From Thermothielavioides terrestris NRRL 8126 (Eukaryota > Ascomycota > Sordariomycetes > Sordariales > Chaetomiaceae), in assembly GCF_000226115.1 (NCBI RefSeq), contig NC_016458.1:806001-870000 (forward strand): DNA of 64,000 nt, read 5' to 3'. Below the pieces are notes generated by a model. The model was given only the letters and a program-made list of their open reading frames with translations. It made no database searches and was not told the origin of the DNA. A program made the translations under genes and the position numbers. Of this stretch, positions 44,654 to 56,854 are shown in pieces; positions within the stretch are counted from its first letter, which is position 1, and each line of letters begins with the position of its first letter.

Positions 44654-47281
44654 ATGTCGGCCATGCTTAGGGCCCACAAGGCCGGCAAGAATCGCCGGAC
44701 CCGTTCTTTCAGTCTCAGCGACGAGTCATCGATCGCTTCTTTCGATTCGGACGATGGTAAGTGGCCAGTTCCGTTCTGCTCATGTTTGCTCTCTTCTTTT
44801 CCGTCATTCATCTTGCTTGCCAATCGGCATCGGCTGCTGGCATCCTGAATCCCATCTGCCGGGCGATTCGCTCCATCTCGAATCGCGATCCGGTCGCAGA
44901 TGGGAAGAATGTAACGGATGCCGCGGCCGGAGCCGATTGCAGGATGATGAGGATTCCCCGACGGAATACAATCTCGAGCCGTTAGCACCCCAAAGGGGGG
45001 GGCTCTGACTCGGTGTTGTCTGCGTTGCAATAAAAACTGACGTTGTTATCTCGCAGTTTCCGGCGCTACCGCCTTCACCATGAACGATTCTCACCCCCGC
45101 GTCCGGTAAGTTGCCCTCGGGTCGCGACAACGACTTGGCCGCTCTTCCCGCTGACCGGAAGCAGCTTTTCTTCTTCTATCACCCGCGACTTCGGCCGCAT
45201 GAGCTTCGCTTCCAGCGCAGCCTCTGGCGGTTCCGACCGCGATGATACGTAGGCCCTTTCTGAATTGGAATCCCGTAGAGGTAATTTGCTGATTTTGTCT
45301 CCCTCAGTTCCTCTGTTTTCCAGCTCGGCAAGAAGCCCAGCGGCGACGTCTTCACGGATTCTCCTGTGAAGACCGCTCTCAAGATTGACGAGGACAAGTT
45401 CAAGACCCCTGTCCGGATTCCGACCGCCGAGAACAAGGCCAATGGCTCTCCCATCAAAGACACTGAGGGACGCCGCCACCAGCGTTCCGTGACGACTGGC
45501 GGCGCTATGGTGCTGTCCGGATCCGGCAACCGCACCCTCCGCAGCTCCTCGTCCCGCCACAAGATCGGCGGCATTGACGCTCAGGGAATCTATCCGCCGA
45601 GCGCTTGTGTCTTCATCGCCAAGTAAGTGAATTTGTTGTTTTGTCCTTCCAACCGGGCGCGGGCCTGACCATTTGGGCCCAACAGCCTTCCCGAGTCCAA
45701 GGACGACCGTGCTCTTGAGGCTGCCGTTACCCGGGAGTTCAGCCGGTACGGCACAGTCTTCGTCAAGATCCGTCGCGAGATGAGGGGCGCCAACTGCGGC
45801 ATGCCGTACGCTTTTGCCCAGTTCACTGTAAGTTTGTCGGCGAACTCCCGCCCCGGCGATGACAGCCTCTGACATCGAATAGAACGACGATGACGCCAAG
45901 GCTGCCGTGGAGATGGGAAGAGGCACCCTGATCTTCGGCCGCCCCTGCCGGACCGAGATGGTCAAGGCAAACCGTAAGTGCCGCAATTCTCCGATACGGC
46001 GCCGCATGCGCACGCTGACGCATGCCTTGCCCGCCCGCTCCAGGTGTCTTTGTTGTTTACAGCCGCGACGGTCTCGAGATCTCGACCGACACCGTCATGA
46101 AGATGCTCGAGCCCTACGGCGAGCTCAGCAAGTGCGAGTATCTCAGCGATGAGATGCAGGCGACCCTGAACCTCCCTTCGGCTGTCCTGGTGGAGTTCGC
46201 CAAGTTTGATCCCAAGCGCGATCTGAACTCGGTAAGTATCCGCCCAACCGACCCGCCATCAGACCGCGTCCTTGACTCACTGATTTTCGCCCGCAGGCTG
46301 TCCGCCAGTACGACAGGTTCTGCATTGACGCGTTCGATCTGAAGAAGAACACCTTCGTCTCGCGCGCCAATGCCGATGAGGAGTTCCTCCGCAAGTACGA
46401 CGTGGACCGCCGCTCTGTCTTTGTGGGCAACGTTTCCGTCGACTCGGAGAAGGAGGAGATCGCCGATTTCTTCTCCGCCGTTGGCAAAGTGCTCGAGGTC
46501 ACCCTCATCAAGCGCGCTAACCACCACGGTCAGTCCAACCCCCATCGGCGCCCAAAGTAGGGTGAAGAGCACTGACATCATTTTTTGCAGGCGTCCTCAC
46601 TCGCGCTTTTGCCTTTGTCGAGTTCGCCAGAGCCGACACTCCGGACCACGCGATCAAGCACCTCGTAAGCCTTTTTCTTTTTGCCCCCAGTATCCACCGC
46701 CTGCTTCGGCTATTCTCTCGATGCTGACGATGCCTGACCATCTGCAGAGCGGAAGTGTCCTGCGCGGTTCTGTTCTGAAGGTCGAGCGCAAGGCGTTCAA
46801 GCACGTCGGCACTCCTCGCCGCGTCAAGTCCCAAGCGTTCTCGATCAAGACCACGACCACGCCAAAGACGCCGCGGACTGACGCTCCCACGGCTTCCGGC
46901 AGCGTGCGCTATTCGGCCAAGAAGGAGACACCGGTCCGAGCTTCGGGGCAGGAGTTCAACTTGCCGGATTCGGGACAGGCCTTCGTCCCGTTCCCGTTCC
47001 CTCCGTTGGCGAGCCCTGTTCCCCCGGCTGACGGAAAGCCGCTCCTTGGCGCCAGCGGCCTGCCCGTCACGCCGGTGAACACCACCCCCTTCGCGCCGAA
47101 CCCGTTCACCTACGCGGGCGGCTACTGGCCTGGCATGTCAATCGCCCAGGACCCCATCACCGGCCACACCTTCTGGGCCTACACCCCTCCGGTCGGCGCC
47201 AACACCACCGACGAGCAGGATGCGGAGCCGCCCTCGCCCACCCGCAGCAGCGCCCGCAAGCACTACCGCGGTGGTCACTAG
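44654..47281 (+). CDS. Three-RRM RNA-binding protein
   Basis: Ten exons: 44654-44756, 45057-45105, 45165-45248, 45308-45622, 45686-45827, 45883-45973, 46044-46231, 46297-46528, 46591-46664 and 46748-47281, giving 603 residues. RRM1 (about 177-255) has RNP2 CVFIANLP and RNP1-like YAFAQFT. RRM2 (about 262-335) begins RVFVVYSRDGLEI and is degenerate. RRM3 (about 362-440) has SVFVGNVS and RAFAFVEFA. The N-terminus is Ser/Arg-rich (RRTRSFSLSDESS), offering kinase sites. The tail is Pro-rich and uncharged (PFPFPPLASPVPP). The layout, three RRMs with disordered ends, recalls the Rim4 class of translational regulators, but this is a resemblance only. Nine short introns with GTAAG-type donors all keep the frame. 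Confidence 0.85.
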
Positions 47282-48588
47282 AGAAGTCGTCCGACGAACT
47301 TCTCTCCCCCTTTGTATGATATAATGTCAACGTTACGCAGCATCGGTTTCTTTCATCGATCTGGTTCCCGGGTCGTATTTTTTTTTTTTTTTTTTTTCTT
47401 TCTTTGCGGGTTTCGGTCATTTTTTTCTCGGGTTATCGGTTTTCCTTTGACAGCCACGTTCGCCACCCTATCGTCAGGTCATGCATCTCGTTTGTGAGGC
47501 TATGACTCGAGACCTTGTGGCAGGGCCTTGATCGGTTTTCCGATCGGCCTTCAAATGGCAGTCACGACTTCCACGACTTTGTCCGCTCCGGTTAATGTTG
47601 AAGCCCCGAGCACATGACAAGTTCATGATGATCATGATGATCACGATGATGATGATGATGTCGACATCGACAGTTCGACGTCTTTGTTCCGGTGCCTCCT
47701 CGTCTGGTCTTGGGAAAGGAATGGTCTCAGTCGGGTATGGCGCATCCCGTCTGGGACAATAACGGATCCTGGCATAAGAGAGGAGGTGTTGGTGTGTGGG
47801 ATGAATTCAATCTTGTCGGGTTAGGCGTTTCCAGATTGGCGGGATGACTTTTCGTCTGCGTCGGTCGGGCCTGCCAGGGAATTCTCACTGAAGTCCTCGT
47901 TAATTTGGGAGTAGCGCAAGGGAGTTATGGGTAACCGAGATGTATCTAACCTTTAGGTGGCTCGGCATAGTCTCCTGATGCGGCTATCTCACTCCGATCG
48001 AGGCATGAGACAAATCAATTGCGGATTGTTTTCAAGAAGCGACATTTGCGTTTGCGGATGGCGACAGGATTGAGGGCATGAGGTAAGAATGCAAGTGTGT
48101 TTGGTGCTTGCGGGACGCCGCACGTGGCATGCAAGCATTCAGCGGCAAGCCTCCGGGAGGTCCCCGCAGCGTGGGATCAGCAAAGAAATAAGATAAGGTA
48201 CCTACGGAAGGAAAAACGTTGGTGGATTGCGTGGAATGACAACTTGGACAGGAGAAAATGCTTGGTTGGTTGAGTGGGCCCATTCCTCCCTCCGGGCCCC
48301 CTCCCCCCCACGCCACCAGTCCTGCATGTGAGCTCACGAGCTTCCTCAGCAAGGTTTAGTCTCCGGGAACCGGCCAGACGCAGAAATCATGGATCCTCTT
48401 GAAAAGTTAGACACTCCTCCCAAGCTAAATCAGGACACGGCACTTCTTCCCCAAAGGACCTCGGGCCCCAGGACTCGACCACTTCCTCCGTCTCGCCATC
48501 CTTTCCAAGTTTAGGAGAAAACTCATCCCCTTCACTTTCGTCCTTCTTCGCAGGCCTTGGATTCGTCCGATTCTCTTCTCCCATCAAC
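47282..48588. other. Intergenic region with poly-T and GAT microsatellite
   Basis: 1.3 kb between the RRM gene and the symporter. A run of 20 T lies at 47378-47397, about 100 bp after the stop, and an imperfect GAT/ATC tract lies at 47623-47660. No gene recognised. Confidence 0.5.
47623..47660. repeat. Imperfect ATG/ATC trinucleotide tract
   Basis: Short tandem run of ATGATG and ATCATG units, ending in GATGATGATGATGATG. Simple-sequence repeat in a 3' intergenic position. Confidence 0.85.
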
Positions 48589-51085
48589 ATGGGTCAACCG
48601 TCCTTCCAGGCGTCTAACGCCATCATCTATGTTACCTACGGGCTATTTCTGTGAGCACCTGGCAGAAACTCGCTCTCTTGGCATCTCCCGGAACCTTAAG
48701 CAGCGTTTACTAACGTCGCCCGCAGGCTGGTGGGAACAGGCGTTGCCTGGAAGTTCAAGAGCCAGAGCAAGAGCGAGTTCCTCGCAGGCAACAGGACTCA
48801 GACCGGTTAGGATGCGCCTTCTCTCCAGCATGGAGGGAGAAACGGGATGGGGCATTTCCTCACTTCCAGGATTCTTCTTCCCCGTCTTCTTCCCCGTCGT
48901 CTATTCAAGCACTGACCATCTGACAGCTCTTCCGCTCGCCCTGAACTTCATCGCATCTGGTGAGTGAGAAATGCGATGGGTTCCTCAGATCAGAGCGGCG
49001 GCAACGCGAACGACCGAAAGGCATTACGGCAGATGCAGCACTGCACGAGAACTTGATCGAGGGAGCAACTCGGGAGGATACAGTTGAACGGTGGTATCAG
49101 AATTGCGAGGAAGGCCAACCCGGCCGACCACAGGTTCGTACCCAAAAACCTCACCAAGACTTTGTCCCTTCTTGCCGCGCCCGCCGCGTCCTCCAAGCTG
49201 CCCGCGGTAGCAGTGGAGGCACGCCGGTGTGCTCGCGGTTTGAGGGGGCGAAGGTTGCGGCTCACTACGGGCGCCGAGTTGAAGCAGGCTCGCTGGCTCC
49301 AACCCCCCCACCCCGCCGACGGGACGGTCCCGGGGTGCCAAGCGGGGGAGAGCCAGCGTCCTGTGGAAACGAAGCTGAGATTGTACCGTGATACTCGATC
49401 AAGTTAATGCTTGCGTGGGGAACGTGCTGCCGCTCCGATCTACCCCCTTCCTCCCTCCCCTTCCCCAATCGAACCCCGTGTTTGGCATGCTAATCCCCGC
49501 AGCTCTCGGGTCCGGCATCCTCTTTGCCTACCCCCAACTGGCGACACTGGCTGGCGTGCAGGGCGTGGTTGTCTACGCGCTGTCGTCTGCTCTGCCGCTC
49601 CTAATCTTCGCCGCACTTGGTCCCATTATTAGACGCAAGTGCCCGGAGGGGTTTGTCCTGACCGAGTGGACCAGACAGCGATATGGGACGTTTGCGGCCC
49701 TCTACCTAAGCTTCATGACGCTGGTCACGCTCTTCCTGTACATGGTCTCGGAGCTGTCGGCCATCGGCCAGGTTGTCAACCTCCTGACGGGCCTCGACGG
49801 ACTCCCCGTCTTGATTGTTGAATGCATCGTCACGACCGTCTACACCTGTAAGTTTGCGACGTCCCCTTCTGCACGCTACCCAAGGAATGGCAAAACGACC
49901 TAACCATATCTGGCCAGCCATGGGCGGTTTCAAGATCTCCTTCTTCACAGACAACATCCAAGGAGCGATGGTGCTCGGCCTCATCCTCATCGCCACCATC
50001 ACCATCGGCGTCGAGACCAAGATCGACACCAGCCTGATTGATTCATCCGGCCTCACCAAGGCGAGCCTCCTGGGATGGCAGCTTCTGTACATTCTGCCGG
50101 TTGCTATCCTCACGAATGACTTCTTCCTGGTCCGTTAACGCACCCCTCTTTCGTCTTTTTCTTTGCACCCACACACAACTAACTACCCTCACCCACCCAG
50201 TCCAACTTCTGGCTCCGCACCTTCGCCTCCAAAACCGACCGCGACCTCTGGCTCGGCATCTCGGGCGCCGTGGTGGGCACGCTGATCATCGTGACGCTGG
50301 TGGGCGCGACGGGCCTCGTGGCCGCGTGGGCGGGCATCTGGCCGGGGCCGGCGGACGACCCGGTCGACGGGTCCGTCGCCTTCTTCGCGCTGCTGGAGCA
50401 GCTGCCCAGCTGGGTCGTGGGCATCGTGCTGGTCATGTCGGTCACGCTCAGCACCGCCGCGTTCGACTCGCTGCAGTCGGCCATGGTCACGTCCGCGTCC
50501 AACGACCTGTTCCGCAACCGGCTCAACATCTGGCTCATCCGCGCCGGCGTCGTGCTCGTCATGATCCCCGTCGTCGTCATCGCCATCCGCGCGCCCTCAA
50601 TCCTGCAGATCTACCTCATCTCCGACTTGGTCTCGGCGGCTAGCATCCCCGTGCTGATGATCGGCCTGTGCGACGCGTGCTACTGGTGGCGCGGCTTCGA
50701 GGTGGTTGTTGGCGGGCTTGGTGGCCTGTTTACCGTCTTTCTGTTCGGCACGGTCTACTACGGGAACGCGCAGCTCGGGGCCGAGCTGATGCTGCTGGAG
50801 CAGGGCCTGTACACGGCTGACTGGGGTGCTTTCGGTGCTTTTGTGGCGGCCCCGGTGGGCGGGCTGCTGTGGGGGTTTGGCGCCCTGGGTCTGCGGCTGG
50901 GAATCCAGTACATCAGGGCCAGGGCCAAGGGCGAGCGGTTCGATGCTCTCGATCGGCCCCTTGCTACCGGAGGACCGCGTCCTGTCGTCGACCCGGAGGT
51001 GGGCGGCAATGCTGGGTTTGGCGAGGAGAGCGAGATTTCGTCGGATGCGCCCGGCCTTGCCAAGACGACGGGCAAGTTCTTCTAG
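48589..51085 (+). CDS. Sodium:solute symporter family protein
   Basis: Multi-spanning membrane transporter of the SSS/LeuT-fold family, which in fungi includes Dur3-type urea/polyamine carriers. Six exons (48589-48650, 48726-48805, 48927-48959, 49503-49847, 49918-50129, 50201-51085) give 538 residues. Seen: MGQPSFQASNAIIYVTYGLFL (helix 1), KSQSKSEFLAGNRTQTALPLALNFIASALGSGILFAYP (the conserved SSS loop and broken helix), EGFVLTEWTRQRYG, YTSMGGFKISFFTDNIQG (the SSS signature region) and VTLSTAAFDSLQSAMVTSASNDLFRNRLN. About 13 hydrophobic spans can be counted. Intron 3 is 543 bp, far longer than the 57-120 bp typical in this window. The C-terminus is hydrophilic. Substrate is not determinable by eye. 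Confidence 0.85.
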
Positions 51086-51908
51086 ACAAGCCCTCGGGTT
51101 TGGCGAGTCGGCTGGCGAGTGGGTTGAGAACTAGGCTGGTCGTACCGCTGGTGGCTTTGGGTGGCATGGTCGGCGGCCGCTGGTGTTTTCTGGATATACC
51201 TTTGCTGGCACTTTCAGGCCCGAGATGACAACAACGTATCTATCACAATATCTGGCGGTGTGAACCCCACTGCTGAATACAGCAAGTCTTCAGACAACAA
51301 CTCTGATCTCTGCGCGGTCATGGCGCTTCTTGTGTTCCAGCTCCTTCCTGGTAGCCAGACGCGTGTTGCTAGACAGCGTGTACTTGTTGTACTTCACGAC
51401 GAGTCGTTATTAGGAGGATCTCAAGGAGACTCATTCTCTCCTGCTCGACAGGATGCTTGCCGTAGCCGGCAATATTTCGAGGACGGCGGAGGAGGAAGCG
51501 AGAAAGGTCAAAAAGGTGAGTGAGATGCTGAAGGATTTGGACTGGCAGATAGACGAGCCGCCTATGGCGGTGATGCTATTGCTGTAGAGCATCTGAGCCA
51601 GCCGGGTTTAATGTTCAGGCCGGCGAAAACCTTGCTTCAGAGAGGAATTCACGCTACCTTGCATAATCATTGCTGGAACGGTACTGACCCAGTCCCTCAG
51701 CTGTACGCATCCCAGGCATGGAGAGTAATATGTTACATGTCACGTTTGTGTACACGAGATGCTGCACGCCTTCCCCCTCGTCCTCCGCCGATCCATTTAC
51801 ACATATATCTTGTACATAGGTACCCACCATGCCCATCGTACAGCCTCCTGTCCAGCGAAACAGCTCGCTCAACGTGCAATCCCCACCGCGGCAAGGCCTG
51901 CGGCGGCC
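51086..51908. other. Convergent spacer symporter/mL45
   Basis: 823 bp; frames on both strands lack coding character. No gene seen. Confidence 0.4.
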
Positions 51909-52945
51909 TCATTGCTGCAGCATTGTCGTCTTCAGCAGCTCCGCCTCTGCCTTCCAGCCTTCAAGCGTAGTCGGCCTGACGGAGCCGACGACCCGCCACT
52001 CGCCCTGCGTCCACGTTCGAGTGTCGACCATACACGAAATCGCCACATTCTCCACCACCTCGATCTCCTTCTCGCTCCCGGGAACCACCTGCCCGTGGGC
52101 ATCGTACTCGACCCGGCGCTGCCGGCTGGAGATGGCGACCACAGCCTGCTGAATAATAGGCGCGTGGCGCTCGCGCGAAACGGGCGATATCTTGTGGGAC
52201 TTGACAGACGGGTAGAACAGCTTGTTGGTGTATCCTACCAGCTCCCAGCCGTAGCGGCGGCCCCGGGGGCGGGCGTCGATGCTCGCCAGCAACTGGCTCG
52301 CGAGCCTCCTGCCGCAGACCTTGTTGATGGTGTCCTTATCGCCAGAAGCCAGGGCCTCGGCCATGGCACGGTGCAGCGCCTTGGCCGTGGGGATGAGCGT
52401 CGATCTCTTGGGCTTGAACCGGGCTCGCGAGAAGAGGGTGGGCTTGCTCATGAACCTGTGGAAGGCGTTTGTGATGGTTTCCTGACCCTTGATGACAATC
52501 CAGTAGCCAAGCAACCTGAACTTTTGGCCGAGCGGCCGGGGGAACTGCGACAATGGGGGGAGAACGAAGGTTCCTGTTCGCGCAGCGCCGTGAGTTGCGT
52601 GAGTTAGCGAGTCAACGTCTCCAAACGTCGTGCTTGCAGGACGTGGACAATCCACCCACCTGGCATGACTATCGATAAGGCTTCTGCCGCGACCTCGCTG
52701 AGGTTGGACTGCTTCCGCGAAGAGATTTCCAATCTGGGTGAGTTCTGAGACTCGACTCGAGGAGTGATTTGTTCGAGAACGGCCCGGCTTATGGACCCCG
52801 CTTGCTTTGGCCGAGATGCGAAGGAGCGCGCCGTCGGAGACCTACAACCCAGACTGGGAAAATGGGGCTGTATCCTCTTGGGTGACGCTACTCTCACGAA
52901 AAGCAGCTCCCCGGCCCGCGAACCGAGCCTTGACGAAGACGCCAT
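51909..52945 (-). CDS. Mitochondrial large-subunit ribosomal protein mL45 (Tim44-like domain)
   Basis: Exons 52945-52660 and 52573-51909 give 316 residues. The Tim44/MBA1-like fold is visible: FSRARFKPKRSTLIPTAKALHRAMAEALASGDKDTINKVCGRRLASQLLASIDARPRGRRYGWEL, then KISPVSRERHAPIIQQAVVAISSRQR and ENVAISCMVDTRTWTQGEWRVVGSVRPTTLEGW. The N-terminus (MASSSRLGSRAGELLF...SPTARSFASRPKQAG) is basic and import-like. This family anchors the mitoribosome to the inner membrane near the Oxa1 insertase. A short stretch between GELLF and SLGCRSP could be a further intron (GTGAGAGTAG donor), so the first about 35 residues are less certain than the rest. Confidence 0.85.
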
Positions 52946-53468
52946 GGTCCAGATCGCTGTTCTCCTCCGCGTCCCTTCACCCGCGACCAAGGAACGGCGC
53001 CTAGCTCAACCCTTCGTCGCTTCCTTCTGCGGGCCGTCGCTGGCGTGTGTGCGGCGGTCGTCGATAGAGTGTCGAGCATGCGCCGTCTCGCCAGGCACGT
53101 CGTCCCTCAAGGTCGACAATGTGCGGGACGCCGGATGCCGTCGGGCTCAAAATTGACGGACTGTCAATGGGCCGGCCAAAATTTGCGGGACCAGCAGGTA
53201 ACTATCTGGCCAATAGGACGCTCGATAGATCTGCAGCCGTGGTCTTTATCGAGCTATGCTAGTCAACCCCTGTCTGCCAAATGAGCTCAGGACAGGAGAG
53301 CGATAAACTCGTGGCATTCCTTCCCGTGTACGGAAGTACCAGGTAGTTTCAGCCGGCCCAAGCGCCGCCGCCCTAAGCAAGCGCATCCCGAGCCATTTCT
53401 CTCCCCGCTTTGCTTTGGCTCGGAGCAGGACCCAATTCCGTGCTCCATGGGGGAGGCGACGGACCTTG
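52946..53468. promoter_or_regulatory. Divergent promoter mL45/eos1
   Basis: 523 bp with a CCAAT box at 53210-53214 on the plus strand, about midway between the two starts. No gene seen. Confidence 0.45.
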
Positions 53469-54621
53469 ATGTCCAACCGCGTGAACCCAATCGCGCACCA
53501 GCCGCGGGCAGATAACGGACTCGGCACCCGCGATCGCGACTTGGCGGCCCCGAAGCGCTCCCTCTCCGAGTCCCGCGGCCGAGCCGCCGCCGCAGCCTCG
53601 ACCAGGTCGGGCCTCGAGCATGCCGTCCACAGCACCCACGGCAGCGGCGCAGCGATAGGCGCCGATCCCGACCACGCTGGCGCCGGCCCGGTGCGGTCAA
53701 CCCTCCTCCAGCCCCGCGTCGCCGTCGCCCTGGGCGTGTCCAAGAAATGGTACCCTCTCCTCTTTCTCTGCCGCCTGGCGTCGATCGCCCCCGGCGCGCT
53801 CTTCGGTCTGCCCAACGTTCTTCGGTTGTTGACGACGCTACATCTCATGTATCTCGACCGCGTCCTCGACGGCGGCACTCTCAGCAAGCTTGGGCGAGGC
53901 GGAGGCGGCTCCTCGCCGACGTCGGGCTACGATGCGGCCTTTGAAGCCAGGCTGCGGCTCACCGAAACATTGCTGGCCACCATATGGGTAAGGACAAATC
54001 CAAGCTCCGAATATCCTTATCACCCAGATAATACAAGAAGGAAAGACGGTAGCCGGAAGACGCTGACATATTCCGAACGTGACAGTGCTGCGCCTCGGGC
54101 TACCTCTCCTTCTTCTTCACCGACTGCCTGATGTCGCGCTGGCTGCTGCACTACACGCCGCAGGCGACCATCGTGCGGCTGCTCACCGTCGACGCCATCA
54201 ACGGCTACCTCACCTCCTGGGTCCTGCAGCTGACCGGCGGGTTCGACGACCCGCGGCTGATCCTCCCCGCCTGGATCGTCATTTCTACTGTACGGACATA
54301 AAAACCAACCCATACCTACCTTACCTGCCTGCCAGGGCCCTGTATCTGCAACTGACACACCCTGCGCCGGAACAGACGTTGACGGTGCTGTACCACATCA
54401 CCCAGCGCAAGATCAACATCCGCAAGGAGACTTCCATGTCCATCAGTGTGTTTTCCATCGCCAGTTTCGTCAGCATGGTAGCCCTGCTGGCCCAGCTTCA
54501 CTCGAACCGGACCGACTACCCGGACATTCCGCTGCTTAATTTCGTCAGACGAGCGTTCCACGAGGCCGAAAAGCTGGCTATGCGTATCATGGAGTATGGC
54601 GATATCACGAGGGAGCTTTAA
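53469..54621 (+). CDS. eos1: N-glycosylation protein Eos1
   Basis: ER multi-span membrane protein implicated in N-glycosylation and oxidative-stress tolerance in yeast. Exons 53469-53987, 54086-54289 and 54376-54621 give 322 residues. After a disordered basic N-terminus (about 90 residues) come the Eos1 blocks: KKWYPLLFLCRLASIAPGALFGLPNVLRLL, LTETLLATIWCCASGYLSFFFTDCLMSRWLLHYTPQATIVRLLT, INGYLTSWVLQLTGG, ILPAWIVISTTLTVLYHITQRKINIRKETSMSISVFSIASFVSMVALLAQLH. Four hydrophobic segments are visible. The start is the first ATG of the open frame (MSNRVNPIAHQ). Both introns fall inside conserved blocks and restore them exactly. Confidence 0.9.
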
Positions 54622-55154
54622 CCAAGTTCGTTTTGCACCTTAGGCGTCAATCTGGTCTCACTGGGTTCCATATCGGTATACCTTTTCCCTTGGGTTGGAG
54701 CATGCAATTTGCTGAAGCAGCACGAGCACGCTGGAGTTATACGGTGTCAATCTACGATCGTAATGGCGAGATGTGCAGTGTTGAAAATCACGTTCCGCAC
54801 AAATAGACGTTTTCTCAACCTAATCCATTGCCTAAAACTACGGTTCCTGCAGACATTCAAAAGAAGGGCATGCAGGCCGCGGCCGTCCTGTCAACCAGAG
54901 GTCCAAGGATCGACGATAAGCAGATGGCCCAAAGTACCAAAATCCATCCCTCGTAACGCAGTCTTGCCAAGGGAAGAGGAGGCTTCTTTGCCAACTCCCG
55001 GGTATCATGTGTGCGTGCCGCGCGACCCCATGGCAACGGTCTTTTCGTCGCTCAGACATCAATAAGTTCCGACTCTGTGAGTTGGACCCCCGCCCCGGAA
55101 ACCCGTCTTGGGGGAACCGGGCCGCTGAGCTGCGGCACGACCGACATGCCCGGC
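54622..55154. other. Convergent spacer eos1/sui1
   Basis: 533 bp between facing stop codons. No gene seen. Confidence 0.45.
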
Positions 55155-55960
55155 TTAGAAGCCGTGGATCTGCGTGCTTGGATTAGCGCCCCGCGCATGG
55201 GACACAGAGGTATGTTGGTTGAAACGCGTACCTTGATGGTCTTCTCGTCGAGACCCAGGCCGGTCTCCTCATTGATGAGGAAGTCCCGGATCTTGATGCG
55301 GTGGTCACCCTGGAGCTGGATCACCTCGCCGAGACCCTTGGACTCGGTGTCACTGATGATGGTGCCATTGCAGGCTGAGCAGCCAGCCGTTAGCTTTCCA
55401 CAGTTCAACAGCCACGAAGGCGCAGACATACCGAACTCCTTCTTGATGACCTTCAAGATCTTCTTGTGGTCGAATTTGGCCGGTATACCTTGCACCGTAG
55501 TCAAGGTCTTGCGTCCATTACGCTCTGTAAACACCCATGTCAATCACCAGGCCCATATATACCACCACGACCTGTTTGCGGGGCTAACGGGTGGTCACGC
55601 GACACTTGGGGTCATTCGGGACATACGCTGAATGCGGATATGGATATATTCCTGGGTTTGAGTGGTCTGCCCCGAATCCTCGTCGGCTTCGGCGAAGGGG
55701 TCTGCAAGACTTCGAGTCAGCGACAGGATCTTTCGAGCGAGCAACGTCATGATGGGGTGGTGATTTCGATGTGGCCGTCGCGGAATGCAAACGCTTTCGT
55801 CCGAGCGTGTCGCCCGGCCCTCGGGGCACGGTGCCGAGGTTTCTGGGGCCGAAGAAAAAGCAACAGGCATGGAGAGCGCGGCGCATCCCGCGAAAGAACT
55901 AGGAGGGAGCATAAACTTACCGCGGCTCTTGAGATTCTGGATCTCGATTTCGCCTGACAT
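55155..55960 (-). CDS. sui1: Translation initiation factor eIF1 (SUI1)
   Basis: Start-codon-fidelity factor bound near the P site of the 40S subunit. Five exons: 55960-55921, 55701-55627, 55524-55432, 55374-55232 and 55169-55155, giving 121 residues. The spliced product reads MSGEIEIQNLKSRDPFAEADEDSG, YIHIRIQQRNGRKTLTTVQGI, FDHKKILKVIKKEFACNGTI and VIQLQGDHRIKIRDFLI, ending KTIKIHGF, a textbook eIF1. The last coding exon is only 15 nt (ATC CAC GGC TTC TAA). Intron 1 is 219 bp. Length and sequence agree with the eIF1 family. It is divergent from trm44, so two translation-related genes share an upstream region. Confidence 0.96.
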
Positions 55961-56854
55961 AAACTCGAAGTTTCCGGGGTGAACTGGGGAAAGGTTTGTA
56001 TTGAAAGGTGGAAATGAAGCGACCGACGAGTTGTCTCGCTAGTATGCGGCGTGGATTTCTTGTCGCAGGATTTTCGAAAGAGCCTCGATGCAGCGTGGTC
56101 TGTTGGAAAAGCGATGTTGTCGTGGATGGCGAGATGTTGGAAGAGGGAAGTTGGTGGAAATGCAGAGGTGAGGGGAAGAGCAGATATGTGGGGTTGGCTG
56201 ATTGTGCAAGGCCGTAAGGCATGAACTTTCAGCCAATTAAATTTGCCCGTTTTGGGTGGCGGCGCTTGGTAATTACGAAATACGCAGGTTGTTCTTGTTT
56301 AAGCTGCGGTTTGCCACTGGTTGCCTCTTTGTCGACCTGAACGTGGAACCTAAGGCATGCGTCACCTGCCACAGTTCAACATCTCACCGCCTGAACCCGC
56401 GATAGGTGATTCAGAGCACCAGATAGGTATCACCGCCGTTTACTCCGTTGGGACCCGGGAGTACGGAATACTGAGCTCTGGCTTAGGTCAGATAGGTATC
56501 TTACCTGGTAGTCAATGTGATACCACTGCCATCTGAAAACGCAGCCAACAACAGAAAAAAGTCTTTTACCAGAGAACTCGAGGCAGGCCAGCTGGTTCCG
56601 GATGACTTCACCTAGTTCGTTTGACGAGGTTCTTGAACAGGAGAGGTACCCAGACAAGGCGTGCGTGCCAGGCAGACCTGGAGCCCAGACCATGCCAGCC
56701 GTTTGTTCTCTACCGATGTGTTCCATAAACACCAAACAGCAGTACGTTAGTCACACCCAGGTGGGCTCTTGCTACCGTCTTCGGCCGCCTTTTCTCCCCC
56801 CCACACCTGCAACAAATAGCCGCCGTCGAGCATGCCTCTCGCGGTCGGCGAGAA
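55961..56854. promoter_or_regulatory. Divergent promoter sui1/trm44
   Basis: 894 bp without a gene. The sui1-proximal part is pyrimidine-rich on the sui1 coding strand (tracts such as TCTTCCCCTCACCTC), as in many highly expressed fungal genes. Confidence 0.4.

Noticed and set aside
48960..49391. 143-codon frame inside the long symporter intron
   Set aside because: No recognisable domain, and excluding this segment is required to join FIAS to ALGSGILFAYP in the symporter.
53246..53887. 213-codon minus-strand frame
   Set aside because: Overlaps the eos1 first exon on the other strand; Arg-rich shadow without a domain.
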